Part shown: piece after piece, positions 40,260-50,700 of the stretch | How positions within the stretch are numbered: position 1 is the first letter of the stretch | How the letters are laid out: each line of letters begins with the position of its first letter | Assembly (NCBI GenBank): GCA_964017235.1 | Contig: OZ024927.1 | Span: forward strand, 22,091,160-22,155,159 | Reading direction: 5' to 3' | DNA: 64,000 bases | From: Sabellastarte sp. h YS-2021 | Taxonomy: Eukaryota > Annelida > Polychaeta > Sabellida > Sabellidae | Notes under the pieces: model-generated | Seen by the model: the letters and a program-made list of their open reading frames with translations, nothing else | Databases searched by the model: none | Told to the model about the DNA's origin: nothing | Made by a program: the position numbers and the translations under genes

Positions 40260-42709
40260 TCAGGGCTAGGGTAGCACGAACCCATAACAATGCAAAAATT
40301 GCTAAGTCTGTAACTAATGACCAATCTGCAGAAACAACCAGTGATCCTGGTAGTTCCCATGACATAGCCTTGAACCCCAGTCCTTACAGTAGCACAACCA
40401 CAGAGGTCGTGTCTAGTGGCAAAACATTAACCACAAGTAAAACTCTTCCCATTGGGGAGGGTAGTTGCAACAGTATCAGTACTGTAGGTGAGTTTGGAAC
40501 TTCACAGGTCCAGGGTTCAAATCCTAGTCACACAGCAGCCAAAATGGTGGCTGGCATGACAGATGATGACCCCATCAAAAATACTACTTCCAAGGTTCAA
40601 GATCCAAACCCCCGTCCTCTTACCAACCCTACAGCTGAGGTCATGTCTTGCCCTAGGGGCGGGGACCCATTGCCTAGTGGTTACACTTCTCAATCTGGTC
40701 TCAGACAGGAGGCAAGTATTGCTGGTAATAGTCTTACAGCTAAGGTCATACCAGGTGAGAGGGCTGAAAGTGTACACATCACACAGGTCGGGTCCGAGAA
40801 AGGGACCAGTGTGAACTCGGATATAGTTAAAGGATCACAAAGGTGTGAAAATAGTAATCAATTGATTCTTCATGTCAACTATTCAGGCATTGAAGATAAA
40901 TTTGTGAATTCAATTCTGCATGCTAAGCATGCTGTGGATGTAAACAAAGTTTCAAATGTCAATAATGACACTTTTCACAAGTGGCGTCGTCAGTCTGCGT
41001 TTAACTTTGGGTACATTCCATTAGCAGATCAATTAATGCCAGGGGTTGACACCATGAATGACGCCCTAGATTTAACTCCCATTGAAATGCATTATGCTGT
41101 TAGAAAAACCAATAAACCCAATTTCATGCTAGCCAGAATCCCAGTCAGAGGTCAACTTAATGTTGAAGCATGGTGTGAACACCTTGGGGAATATTGGGAC
41201 CAACAATTATTGCAACTAATACGCTTTGGCTTTCCCCTTGATTTTAATAGGGCTTGCAATATCACAAATGAATCAGGTAACCACAAATCTGCTGTAGATT
41301 ATCCCATGGATATTGATGCATATATTGCAGAAGAAAAGCAATATGACGCCATAATTGGTCCATTCAATGAGAATCCCATCTATGGAGGACACAGTTCCCC
41401 TTTCATGACCAGGGCAAAACCTAATTCAGACAGACGCAGGGTCATTATAGATCTCAGTTGGCCCCTTGGGGCCTCAGTTAACGCAGGAATAGATAAAAAC
41501 GCCTATCTTGACGCTCCCTTTGCTTTAACATTTCCAACTGTGGATAACATCACTGATGAGTTGAAACGTCTGGGTCGTGGCGCCTTCCTATACAAGATAG
41601 ACGTAAGTCGTGCTTTCCGCCATGTCAAGGTCGATCCAGGGGACTACGACCTCTTGGATTTAGAATGGAATGGTCACTACGTCGACACGTGCGTTCCGTT
41701 TGGGACGCGTCACGGGAGCCAGATCTTCCAACGCTTAAGTGACGCCGTCAGGTACGTCATGCGACGCAAAGGTTTTACTATCATAGACTATATTGACGAT
41801 TACGTCGGCGTCGGCGTCCCTAGCGTCGCCTGGGCGTCGTTTCATGCTCTTCTGGATTTAATGACGCAGCTAGGTCTGACGGTCAGCGTCAAAAAACTGG
41901 TGCGTCCGGCGACGCAAGCCACATGCTTGGGTGTCCTAATTGACACTGAAAAAGGCACCATTTCAATTCCTCCAGAAAAATTGCGTGACGTCACGGACGC
42001 GGTGCGTCACTGGATGACAAAAGACTTTGCTACAAAACGTCAACTACAGTCGATCCTAGGTCTCCTCTTGTATGTGCACAAATGTGTAAAGCCAGCCAGG
42101 GTATTCTTGAACAGAATGCTAGAGGTACTCAGATCAGGCCATGGGCGTCAAAAAATTCACCTCACCCCTGACTTCAAGAGGGACCTGGGGTGGTTTGACA
42201 AATTTCTGAATGTTTACAATGGCGTTTCCTTGTACGATCATAGAAGCATAGACGTCACACTTGAACTTGACGCCTGTTTGACGGGTTTTGGGGGTCGTTC
42301 TGGAAATTATGTCTACCACCTGCCAATTATCAGAGGTTTCAGGAACCTCACAATTGTACATTTGGAGATGGTGAACATCTTGCTTGCGATTCGTACCTTC
42401 AAGCCTCACTGGGCTAGTAAGAAAATTTTGATTCAATGTGACAATGAGGCTGTAGTTACAGTTCTAAGATCGGGCAAAACTCGTGACCCATACCTTGCAG
42501 CTTGTGCAAGGAACATCTGGTACACAGCTGCAGCAGCTGACATTGACCTTCAGTATGTACATATTAGGGGAGTCGATAACAGGATTGCAGATGTTCTGTC
42601 AAGATGGCAGGGCACCACTGATCATCTTAATCTGTTGTATCATCACATTCAAAAGCCAATATGGCTACATGTAGTTCAGGATATGCTGGATTTAGATCCA
42701 GAATTGTAA
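40229..42709 (+). CDS. YR retrotransposon RT-RNase H polyprotein
   Basis: Open from 40229 to the TAA at 42707-42709 (no ATG near its start; a TTG lies at 40370). The first about 200 codons are a Ser/Thr-rich linker, then a conserved pre-RT block (NYSGIEDKFVNSILHAKHAV, RQSAFNFGYIPLADQLMPG, LNVEAWCEHLGEYWDQQLL). RT follows: KPNSDRRRVIIDLSWPLG, LYKIDVSRAFRHVKVDPGDY (catalytic Asp), CVPFGTRHGSQIFQRLSDAV and DYIDDYVGVG, with YIDD at 41789-41800. Then CLGVLIDTEKGTISIPPEKL and the RQLQSILGLLLYVHKCVKPA thumb. RNase H is marked by ELDACLTGFGG, HLEMVNILLAI, IQCDNEAVV and VDNRIADVLSRW, with the acidic residues kept. There is no SGNH hydrolase or methyltransferase domain. The product would make the element's cDNA. 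Confidence 0.9.
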   Translation, partial: KNWYSGLGQVVRARVARTHNNAKIAKSVTNDQSAETTSDPGSSHDIALNPSPYSSTTTEVVSSGKTLTTSKTLPIGEGSCNSISTVGEFGTSQVQGSNPSHTAAKMVAGMTDDDPIKNTTSKVQDPNPRPLTNPTAEVMSCPRGGDPLPSGYTSQSGLRQEASIAGNSLTAKVIPGERAESVHITQVGSEKGTSVNSDIVKGSQRCENSNQLILHVNYSGIEDKFVNSILHAKHAVDVNKVSNVNNDTFHKWRRQSAFNFGYIPLADQLMPGVDTMNDALDLTPIEMHYAVRKTNKPNFMLARIPVRGQLNVEAWCEHLGEYWDQQLLQLIRFGFPLDFNRACNITNESGNHKSAVDYPMDIDAYIAEEKQYDAIIGPFNENPIYGGHSSPFMTRAKPNSDRRRVIIDLSWPLGASVNAGIDKNAYLDAPFALTFPTVDNITDELKRLGRGAFLYKIDVSRAFRHVKVDPGDYDLLDLEWNGHYVDTCVPFGTRHGSQIFQRLSDAVRYVMRRKGFTIIDYIDDYVGVGVPSVAWASFHALLDLMTQLGLTVSVKKLVRPATQATCLGVLIDTEKGTISIPPEKLRDVTDAVRHWMTKDFATKRQLQSILGLLLYVHKCVKPARVFLNRMLEVLRSGHGRQKIHLTPDFKRDLGWFDKFLNVYNGVSLYDHRSIDVTLELDACLTGFGGRSGNYVYHLPIIRGFRNLTIVHLEMVNILLAIRTFKPHWASKKILIQCDNEAVVTVLRSGKTRDPYLAACARNIWYTAAAADIDLQYVHIRGVDNRIADVLSRWQGTTDHLNLLYHHIQKPIWLHVVQDMLDLDPEL

Positions 42710-42752
42710 ACAAATCTGTGACTTTTAGTATGTATTTTAGAGATGTTAAGGT

Positions 42753-43880
42753 GTGCAGGGGCCTGCATATACGTTTGAGGTGTTACATTGTCACACTTGT
42801 ATTTTGTATAAACTGACAGTTAGTTTGTATGTATTATTAGTTGCAGGGGCCCATGTTGTTAGTTACATGATACTGAAAGATTCTGCACTTTGTTTTTTAG
42901 AGAATGAAGGCCTCACAGAATGGTCAGCCAAGGCTTCTGCAAGGCTTCATCTAGCGTTCAGGCCTAAGACATACAAGGCTTACACTACCATGTTCAAGAC
43001 ATTTGTGGCATTCTGTATATTCACAAAGTCATGCTTGGAGAATGCCAATGTAAAGCTAATCTTGTCTTTCTTAGAATGTTTAGTATCAAATGCTGTGTCA
43101 CCTTGTATGTTGGCTAACTATGTGTCAGCTATCAAAGCTAATTTTATATTGTACGAGTTACCATTTCAAGTTTTGGATCACCCTAGGGTGAAATACTTCA
43201 TCAAGGCTGTAAAAATCAACAGGCCTCCTGCCCTCAAAACTCACAACGTCATTTCCGTTTCCATGCTCATAAAGCTGTCAATGGCCTGTGATGACATACC
43301 TTTTGGCCAGGTGTACAAGGCTACATTATTATTGGGCTTCTTTGGCTTCCTAAGGCTCTCCAATCTGGCCCCCCACTCTGTCGCAGCTTTCGACCACACT
43401 AGGCATTTCACAGGTCATGACGTATTTTTCACTAAAAAACACCTTAAACTCATCATAAAATGGTCCAAAACAATGCAGACCCGAGATAAAGTGCAGTGCA
43501 TAACAGTCCCAAAGCTGAAAAATAAACTTATCTGTCCCTTCAGGGCTGTCAAGAGGCTTCGAGACCTCTATCCCTTCACCAGTTCCACCTCACTGTTGCA
43601 AGTTTCAGCACCCCAGGGTTTGATCCCTTTAACTGACTCAAAAATGCGAAAAACCTTGAAGTCTATTAACTTGTCTTTAGATCTTCAATCCAATTACTTC
43701 ACCTTCCATGACCTACGAAGGTCAGGGGCCACGTATGCATATAATGCTCACATCCCAGTGCAGGAAATAAAGCGACATGGTACATGGTCCTCAGATTGTG
43801 TTTGGCAGTACATTCAGTCGGATCACGCCTCTGGCGAACACTTGGCCAATGCCTTAGCAACTAGTATAAATGCTTTATAG
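42753..43880 (+). CDS. YR retrotransposon tyrosine recombinase
   Basis: Frame open from 42753. The first ATG at 42867 gives 337 residues. The N-terminal SAM-like part has LTEWSAKASARLHLAFRPKT. The catalytic domain has GFFGFLRLSNLAPHS (Arg I), FFTKKHLKLIIKWSKT (beta-turn Lys region), FTFHDLRRSGATYAY (His-x-x-Arg) and IKRHGTWSSDCVWQYIQ (His and nucleophile Tyr). All tetrad residues and the tyrosine are present, so the enzyme may be active. It would integrate the circular cDNA through a short core shared by the repeats. It ends 23 bp before repeat B1. Confidence 0.92.
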   Translation: MQGPAYTFEVLHCHTCILYKLTVSLYVLLVAGAHVVSYMILKDSALCFLENEGLTEWSAKASARLHLAFRPKTYKAYTTMFKTFVAFCIFTKSCLENANVKLILSFLECLVSNAVSPCMLANYVSAIKANFILYELPFQVLDHPRVKYFIKAVKINRPPALKTHNVISVSMLIKLSMACDDIPFGQVYKATLLLGFFGFLRLSNLAPHSVAAFDHTRHFTGHDVFFTKKHLKLIIKWSKTMQTRDKVQCITVPKLKNKLICPFRAVKRLRDLYPFTSSTSLLQVSAPQGLIPLTDSKMRKTLKSINLSLDLQSNYFTFHDLRRSGATYAYNAHIPVQEIKRHGTWSSDCVWQYIQSDHASGEHLANALATSINAL

Positions 43881-43903
43881 ATATTACCCCTATGGTTGGG
43901 CTT

Positions 43904-44426
43904 GAGGGTATCCTTATATGCTCAGTATTTATATCACAGACATTTTAACTCTTGTAAACTCTGGGGGCCCCTTCCTCCTTGGGCAGTTTAGGGGGTCAGT
44001 GGTCTCTCCCTAGTCAAAAACTAATTTTTTACTAATTTGACTTGGCCCCAAGTGTTTGACCTTTAACCTTCCCTTCTGCCGGGGTTGAAGGTCACCCCAG
44101 AGGTCATATTCTTAGTGTCTTTTAATTGTAACATGTATCATAAACTGTAATTAATCATGGACTCTAACTATTTACATGGCTGCTTCATTAGTAATTCAGT
44201 AATCTCATCTCTTAGCAGCCTCACTGTTATTTGCTGCTCTACATCATATACATGCTTAGCAGCCTAGAATTTATGTAACATTATACACTAGTTATATATT
44301 ATGTAAAACTGATGGACCTGTAAATAATTTTTAGTATTTAGTATTGTATTTTATTATTAATGATATGTATATTAATAAATTGGTACCCGCATGTCTTGTT
44401 TCTGTCTTGGGGGGTTTAGGGGACTG
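43904..44426 (+). repeat. Split direct repeat B1 (523 bp)
   Basis: Starts GAGGGTATCCTTATATGCTC, ends GGGTTTAGGGGACTG, and abuts A2 directly. Contains an AATAAA at 44374. It differs from B2 at about three bases (CTTGGCCCC vs CCTTGCCCC; GTTATTTG vs GTAATTTG). Confidence 0.93.
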
Positions 44427-44682
44427 TCACTTGGGTTGTTAGGGCGACCCAGGTGTCAGTCCTCCTCCCCAGGCAGTAGGTTATTAAAGTTTAGTACTAC
44501 CTGTAAATGGATTTGGGGTACCAGTCTGATGACATCACAGATCTTACCTAGAAATATGACTCAGTTGCCAAGGGCAACCCAGAAAACAAATTGTGTTCAT
44601 TGGCCAGTGACCTAACTTTGTATTTAACCCAAGTCTCAAAGTCACTTTCAAACTGACATTCAAAGGAGAAACATGAAAATTT
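44427..44682 (+). repeat. Split direct repeat A2 (256 bp)
   Basis: Second copy of A1 with the same length and, by reading, the same sequence. The match ends at GAAAATTT in both copies. Confidence 0.93.
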
Positions 44683-44767
44683 CCCTCCCTCCCTTCCCTA
44701 TGCACGGTCTACAACCTGTCACCACTTTGACCTCTATGGAGGTCAGTTTGGGGTTGGGTATTTTCAC

Positions 44768-45290
44768 GAGGGTATCCTTATATGCTCAGTATTTATATCA
44801 CAGACATTTTAACTCTTGTAAACTCTGGGGGCCCCTTCCTCCTTGGGCAGTTTAGGGGGTCAGTGGTCTCTCCCTAGTCAAAAACTAATTTTTTACTAAT
44901 TTGACCTTGCCCCAAGTGTTTGACCTTTAACCTTCCCTTCTGCCGGGGTTGAAGGTCACCCCAGAGGTCATATTCTTAGTGTCTTTTAATTGTAACATGT
45001 ATCATAAACTGTAATTAATCATGGACTCTAACTATTTACATGGCTGCTTCATTAGTAATTCAGTAATCTCATCTCTTAGCAGCCTCACTGTAATTTGCTG
45101 CTCTACATCATATACATGCTTAGCAGCCTAGAATTTATGTAACATTATACACTAGTTATATATTATGTAAAACTGATGGACCTGTAAATAATTTTTAGTA
45201 TTTAGTATTGTATTTTATTATTAATGATATGTATATTAATAAATTGGTACCCGCATGTCTTGTTTCTGTCTTGGGGGGTTTAGGGGACTG
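44768..45290 (+). repeat. Split direct repeat B2 (523 bp, right terminus)
   Basis: Second copy of B1, ending GGGGACTG(T) at the right flank TTCAGGGAACTAAAAC. Its AATAAA at 45238 may serve as the element's poly(A) signal. Confidence 0.93.
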
Positions 45291-47696
45291 TTTCAGGGAA
45301 CTAAAACAGGCAAGGGGTGGAAGAATTAACATCATCTGGTAATCATTTCACACTGCGAGAGCATCAAAAACAAAATTGTGTCATCTGTATTGATTGATAT
45401 ACTATTCTGTTCTTGATATAATACTGGCATGTCAGCTAGTATTCCTGTAAGTCAAGTCATTATTGTATAACGTTTTACTATATTACAGCATTTATTGCGT
45501 GTATTGATGCTTGCTGTCTGCAGTTTTATGTGCAACTGTTTTTTTATATAAATTACAGTATTTACCTACTTATACAGGTATATGTTGTAAATTTAATCAC
45601 TGTATCACTACAAGCTGTGTCTTGAACCTCATCAGATATTATTACCTCCGCCAACAAGGTATTATTTTCATGACTGTCTTTTTGTTTGTCAGCAAATACT
45701 ACTGGTTGGAACTGCACGAAAAAAAATCAGAAGATGGGTCTTGGTCCAACTTAGACCCCATTAAATTTTGAGAATGATCTGGACCACAGTCTGGATATAA
45801 AAAAAATCTGGCTTTTCCTTTAAGTTACTATTATGTGCCCTGGTGGAGCTTAGCACTCTCTGAATGTTCTTTTAATGTCTATATTACTGTTCTTTTATGT
45901 CTGTTGGGGGTTATGTGTGTTTCACTCTTTCATCAGTTTGAATCTCTACTGAACATGTTGTCGAAGTACTAACATACAAATTAAAAATCCTCACCTCTTA
46001 CTTCCTTCTTACTTTTTGCATCAGCTTCCCATTGACCTTGAACCCGGTCTGACCTTTAAACAGTTATTTGTAACTTAATAGCACATATTTCTTATCTCCG
46101 GGGCATTTCTCCAACTTCAGGACTATTTTGAGTAATTTGATATTATTAATGTAAATACTGAAACTTAACTAGGCAAACAGAACTGTACTATCAGCGGAGA
46201 AGCTAGGGTTTTTATTTGGTATGCCCTGATTTTTCAGGAAGTTGTGGTTATACACAATTTTTGTTACGGGATGGGGTATTGTATCTCTCATTAATGATTC
46301 TACTAACAAAGTTCTAGCTTATACATAATACCTCTTTCACATCATAGGTGGTTTCCCCTGCGGTAGGCCCCCGTTAGGTGAAAATTCCCTGTCCTTGGAT
46401 CCCTGCCTGACGTCTGTTTGCAAACTTGCGAGTCAGTGGCAAACAGTCCATTACCTTGTGCATCCTACGGAAGTTTTAAAATGTTTAAAATTTCCACCTC
46501 TGATTTTGGAACTTTGGGCATGGGCCAGACAAAAGCTAACATGCGCAGATAAATTTCTTGCTACTGTAACTGGAGTTGTGGTCTACGGTGTATATAAGAT
46601 TGTGACTCAATTGTCTTTCGGTGTAATACAGCAACATAAGGTGAGTGGAGGTAAATGGATATTTCACAACTGTGTCAAAAGGTCGCATACACATCTTGGA
46701 TGGTAGCTGAAACACAGGAGCATTTCTTGTAATACCTATGACCACAAATTATACCGCCTGTATACTAAATGCTACACCAAATCTCAGAAGATATGGGGCG
46801 TCCTTGGCGGCAGTTCCACCATCGAGTACCATTGGATGTACTGCCTGTAGTGTGAAAGGGGAATAAGCTACGCTCCTGACTGTTCTTATCCTTGTCGCCT
46901 GAAGGTCAATGATGAGGGTTAGTATTGTAACCAGCTCCATTTGTCCATCCACGAACATGACTCGAACGCAATACATTGGATAAGGGTCATATGTTCACAC
47001 AAGGTTGGCTGTACCCGTGACACCACCCTCCTTTAAGATATTCCTGATCCCGAGTACAAATTTTTTTTCGGCGTGATCTGCATGTATACTAGTAACTCAA
47101 AAGCTATTCATTGTCTCAGGGTTATATTTTCAGACAGGGTGGGTGACTCGGTCCTCCTCAAAGATCCAATTCGGATCACTGATCATGGATCCAAAATTGT
47201 TTTTGTGGTTTAAGGAAAGGTTTAAAGGGCAATAACACAATTACTAGTTGAGATCAACTCTCCTTATTAGCATTTGATCAATTAACTTAAAGTTTACAAA
47301 AGTTTGATGATCCAAAGTGGCTGGATAGTGAATTCATTAAGAACTAGTGTGTGCAATTCACAAATCCAATTAGTATTGAAAAAGATTAATAAACCACGCC
47401 CAACAAGGCTAGGACATGTGTTGAATGGACAGCTGTTTAAGTAGTTTCAAGTACTGATTATCATAGGTGTAAGACTTTTTACTATAACAATAGAATCTAT
47501 CGATGAATTTAATGAAAAAAGTGACTTGGTTTATTTTCCAACAATAATACTCGATATCAGTTGTGACTGTACTTAGCATATGGATAAAACAGTATAACAA
47601 CTCAATGCCTATATATTTACACATATAAACGTATTTCTTTGTGGATAGTTTGATATATACAAGATAAATAAGTGTGTCTACATACATAGAATAAGT
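45291..47696. other. Region upstream of the aldo-keto reductase gene
   Basis: Includes a repeat family C copy (45640-45860). A minus-strand frame at 46976-46749 (75 codons) and a plus-strand frame at 46395-46706 (103 codons) are not recognised. A TATATATTTACACATATAAA stretch at about 47610-47630 could hold promoter elements, but no clear TATA box is placed. Confidence 0.4.
45640..45860 (+). repeat. Repeat family C copy
   Basis: TATTACCTCCGCCAACAAGG, TACTACTGGTTGGAACTGCA and AAATCAGAAGATGGGTC. It shows the intact context that the 26.5-kb SINE interrupts. Confidence 0.65.
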
Positions 47697-47783
47697 ATGG
47701 CAGTCTCTCAACCGTGTGCAGTACTTAATACAGGAGCTAAAATGCCACTTATGGCGTTTGGTACACTAATGGAATCCCTTAAC
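47697..47783 (+). CDS. Aldo-keto reductase exon 1
   Basis: Twenty-nine codons, AAGTATGG start context, encoding AVLNTGAKMPLMAFGTL (first beta hairpin of the barrel). Donor AAC|GTAAGT, phase 0. Confidence 0.9.
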
Positions 47784-50700
47784 GTAAGTACATTGTACAT
47801 TATACAATACATGTGTAATGTGGCTTGGGACCTCTTTCCCACCCGTACCCGAGCATTGCTTATGGTGTTGTTCCACTGAGGCGGTCATTCTTAAGATCTA
47901 AGTGATTTCAGACTCAGGACTCTGATATGACTTCTGGGGGAAAGGGTAAGAAAACTGTGACATACTAATTTAATATGTAGTGCATATCTAATATAAAAAG
48001 ATAAGTATGGGACACTGCCCTGACTGAATGTCGGGAAGATTAACAGCCTACCACCACAATTTAAAGATGGTACACAAGGTGGACACAAGATGGTGGACAC
48101 AAGGACTTCAGGATTACACAAATTAAGTCTTCTAAAGTAGACCTTTACTCATGAAAAGATAGGTCACGTGATCCACACACTTTCACTTCTGACCCTAAGT
48201 ATTTTTTTTTGTTTTTTTTTTGTTCACAATTTTCACTTTTGACTATAATAGGGGTTACTAAGCTTAACGCCTGCCTTCAAGATGAACTTCAAGACGGCTT
48301 TCAGTAAATTGAAATTTGACCCTGATAAAATTCACTTTATTGTTTTTGGTCCTAAAGTTCAATGTCAAAAGCTCTCCTTTCATTACCCTGTCAATATTCT
48401 CGGAAATCTTCTTCACCCTACCGAAGTTGTAAGAAACCAAAGTGTGCGGTAGGAAGTAGACTTCACTTTCTCAGAGCATGTTTAGAAGACTTGTATAGCC
48501 TGCTTCCCCCAAATGTGTGACCTTTTGTTGAATTGGACAGTATCTAACTCAATAAGTAGCAATACTAGGTTTGTTAGTGGTCATCTAGACTATTATAACT
48601 CTCTGGAGGTTTGTCAGGTTTTAATGTACACAAGCTGCAGTGTATTCAGAATACTCTTGCAAGTATTGTGACAATCCATAGAATGTATGCTCCTGTCACA
48701 CCCATCCTAAAGCAGTTCCTGTAGCTGGCTGTTAATTACTACTGCATGTTCAAAACTGCAACATTATTTTACATATTTCTCTACTTTGGTTCTCCTGGTT
48801 ATTTTGGACCATCTGGCCTATCTCTGAGCTGCTCCTACATCACTAGGTATAGTCACCCTGGCCATCAATACCTGCCAGTTCCTCCTTTCAACTCTTCACT
48901 CAACAAGTCAAAGACTTCTATTGCCTCCTTCAGGAAAAAGCTCAAGACGTACCTGCTTCCAAAAAGCCTATAGGTCATATCCTTTCAATCACCCCTGAGT
49001 CTTCTTTGGTATGAGCTGGCTATGCAATTTGGACTCATGATCATTCGCCTCGTTTTGTTTAGCTGTGTATTAGAGTCCGTCAATTGGCGTTGATTAAGTG
49101 CTATAAAAGTTCACATTAGATAAATTAGGGACCTCTTAGAGGCCTAACAAGATTACTCAACTCCAAGTTTGTGCATATTTTTGGGCAATTAATCTGGTCA
49201 AGAAACGATTGGCAAGATGAGTGATATAACCAAAAACACAGTTATGATTGGCCAAGATAGGGCACAGGTGTCCATGACAGAATTGTATTAGTATCCATCC
49301 TTAACTTGCACAGTAAAATTTGAATTGGTAATGTACAGGAGTTCATTATACCACAACATTCAACAGTAAGGGGGATTGTTTCTAAAATACAAATGTCTGG
49401 ACTGTCTGTTTCTCCAAAAGCAATACAATACCCATATATTACATAAAATACAACAGGACTTGTGAAAGTCTGGCCTCTTACTGAATCATATGAAAAAACA
49501 GTTGACATATATAAAGTTATAACATTGATTGGGCATGTAAGTGCTGCTTGATTTATTAATTATGCAAATGACTGCAATTGGCACAACAACAAAATAAGCA
49601 ATGAATTAATAAACTTCAACTGTCATCAGGTAACTCATTCCACCTTGTAGTTGCGACATGGTGGGGATGAAAACTATCAACCTCTTCAACTCAGGCTTTG
49701 CTGCTTAGTATCTTCTTCTTGTTCACAACCACACATATTATTGACCTAGAATATGTGCCTTGACTATTGATTTTTACCACTTGTATATCTAGGGCACCAT
49801 TTTCCCCCGTGTGGGTGAGAAAGGGTAGGTTAAATTAGATCAACTATGTATACTCAGCACATTATCTCCTTTACTGTAGAACTTTAAATGCTATTTAGCC
49901 CATCCAAGCTGCACAATTACCGATCACGTTTTCTGTTGACTGATGTTCCATTTCGCTTTGTATAATGTTAGTGAAATGTTGCTGAGTTTACTTTCTACAG
50001 TTCTGTGTCAAAACAGCCTTATATGGGCACCTTTTAGTTAGGGGCCAGTTACACATAGCCGAATGCACCACGGATAAAGCCCACGACTCCATATGTGGAA
50101 ACTGATAGGGATGCACAAGGGACGGATGGTGGTTATGTAAAGATTTACAGAACTGCCACAGATCTGCTACGGACCACTACGGACAGGTTTGTGGATGAAA
50201 ACAGAGCACCAAGGATTGGTCTTATGACTGTTTTTTTATCTGCAAACCCTGTTCGTATCAGTCCGTAGCAGATCCGTAGCCGATCTGTGTAGATCCGGCA
50301 ATGTTTTTATGGATATTTTTTGCCGCGGAAGCGACAAGGATGTAAGGGATGCCACAAGGACATCCAGGATGGGTATACAGACAATAAAGACACTCACGGA
50401 TGAGCTACGGATGATATACAGAAGAGCTACGGAATTACAGATAAGTTCCGCAAAGCCTTTAACGGAAAAATCAAAATGCTTGAGTTTGATTTTTCCATGG
50501 CATCCCCTTGGACACATGGCATCCATGGTGGAAGCCACAAGGACATTACAGATGTTACGGATGGCCGTATGGATGGAAAGGATGATCCGTAAATCCCTCA
50601 ACATTTTCCATATAAGGAATCCTGCCGTGATCTGGCGGTACATCTGACTATGTATAACTGAGGTCCTACCATTGAATTTGTGCCAGCATGTTCACGTGTA

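Larger units (their letters stand above)
38291..45290 (+). mobile_element. Near-intact Ngaro/PAT-type YR retrotransposon, 7.0 kb
   Basis: Order: A1 (38291-38546), gag (38992-40059), RT-RNase H (to 42709), tyrosine recombinase (to 43880), B1 (43904-44426), A2 (44427-44682), 85-bp spacer, B2 (44768-45290). This is the split-direct-repeat design of PAT/Ngaro elements, whose cDNA is thought to circularise and integrate by recombinase without target duplication. No target duplication is seen here. A1/A2 read as identical and B1/B2 differ at about three sites, so insertion was recent. All three genes are open, apart from frame offsets between gag and pol. It sits between the lectin-like gene and the aldo-keto reductase gene. 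Family placement is by eye. Confidence 0.93.

Noticed and set aside
46395..46976. Open frames upstream of the reductase (103 codons plus, 75 codons minus)
   Set aside because: No recognisable domain and no convincing splice partners. An unannotated exon cannot be excluded but is not supported.
50236..50647. Two overlapping open frames on opposite strands (135 and 112 codons)
   Set aside because: Both lie in the palindromic TIR element of intron 1; symmetric sequence produces shadow frames.
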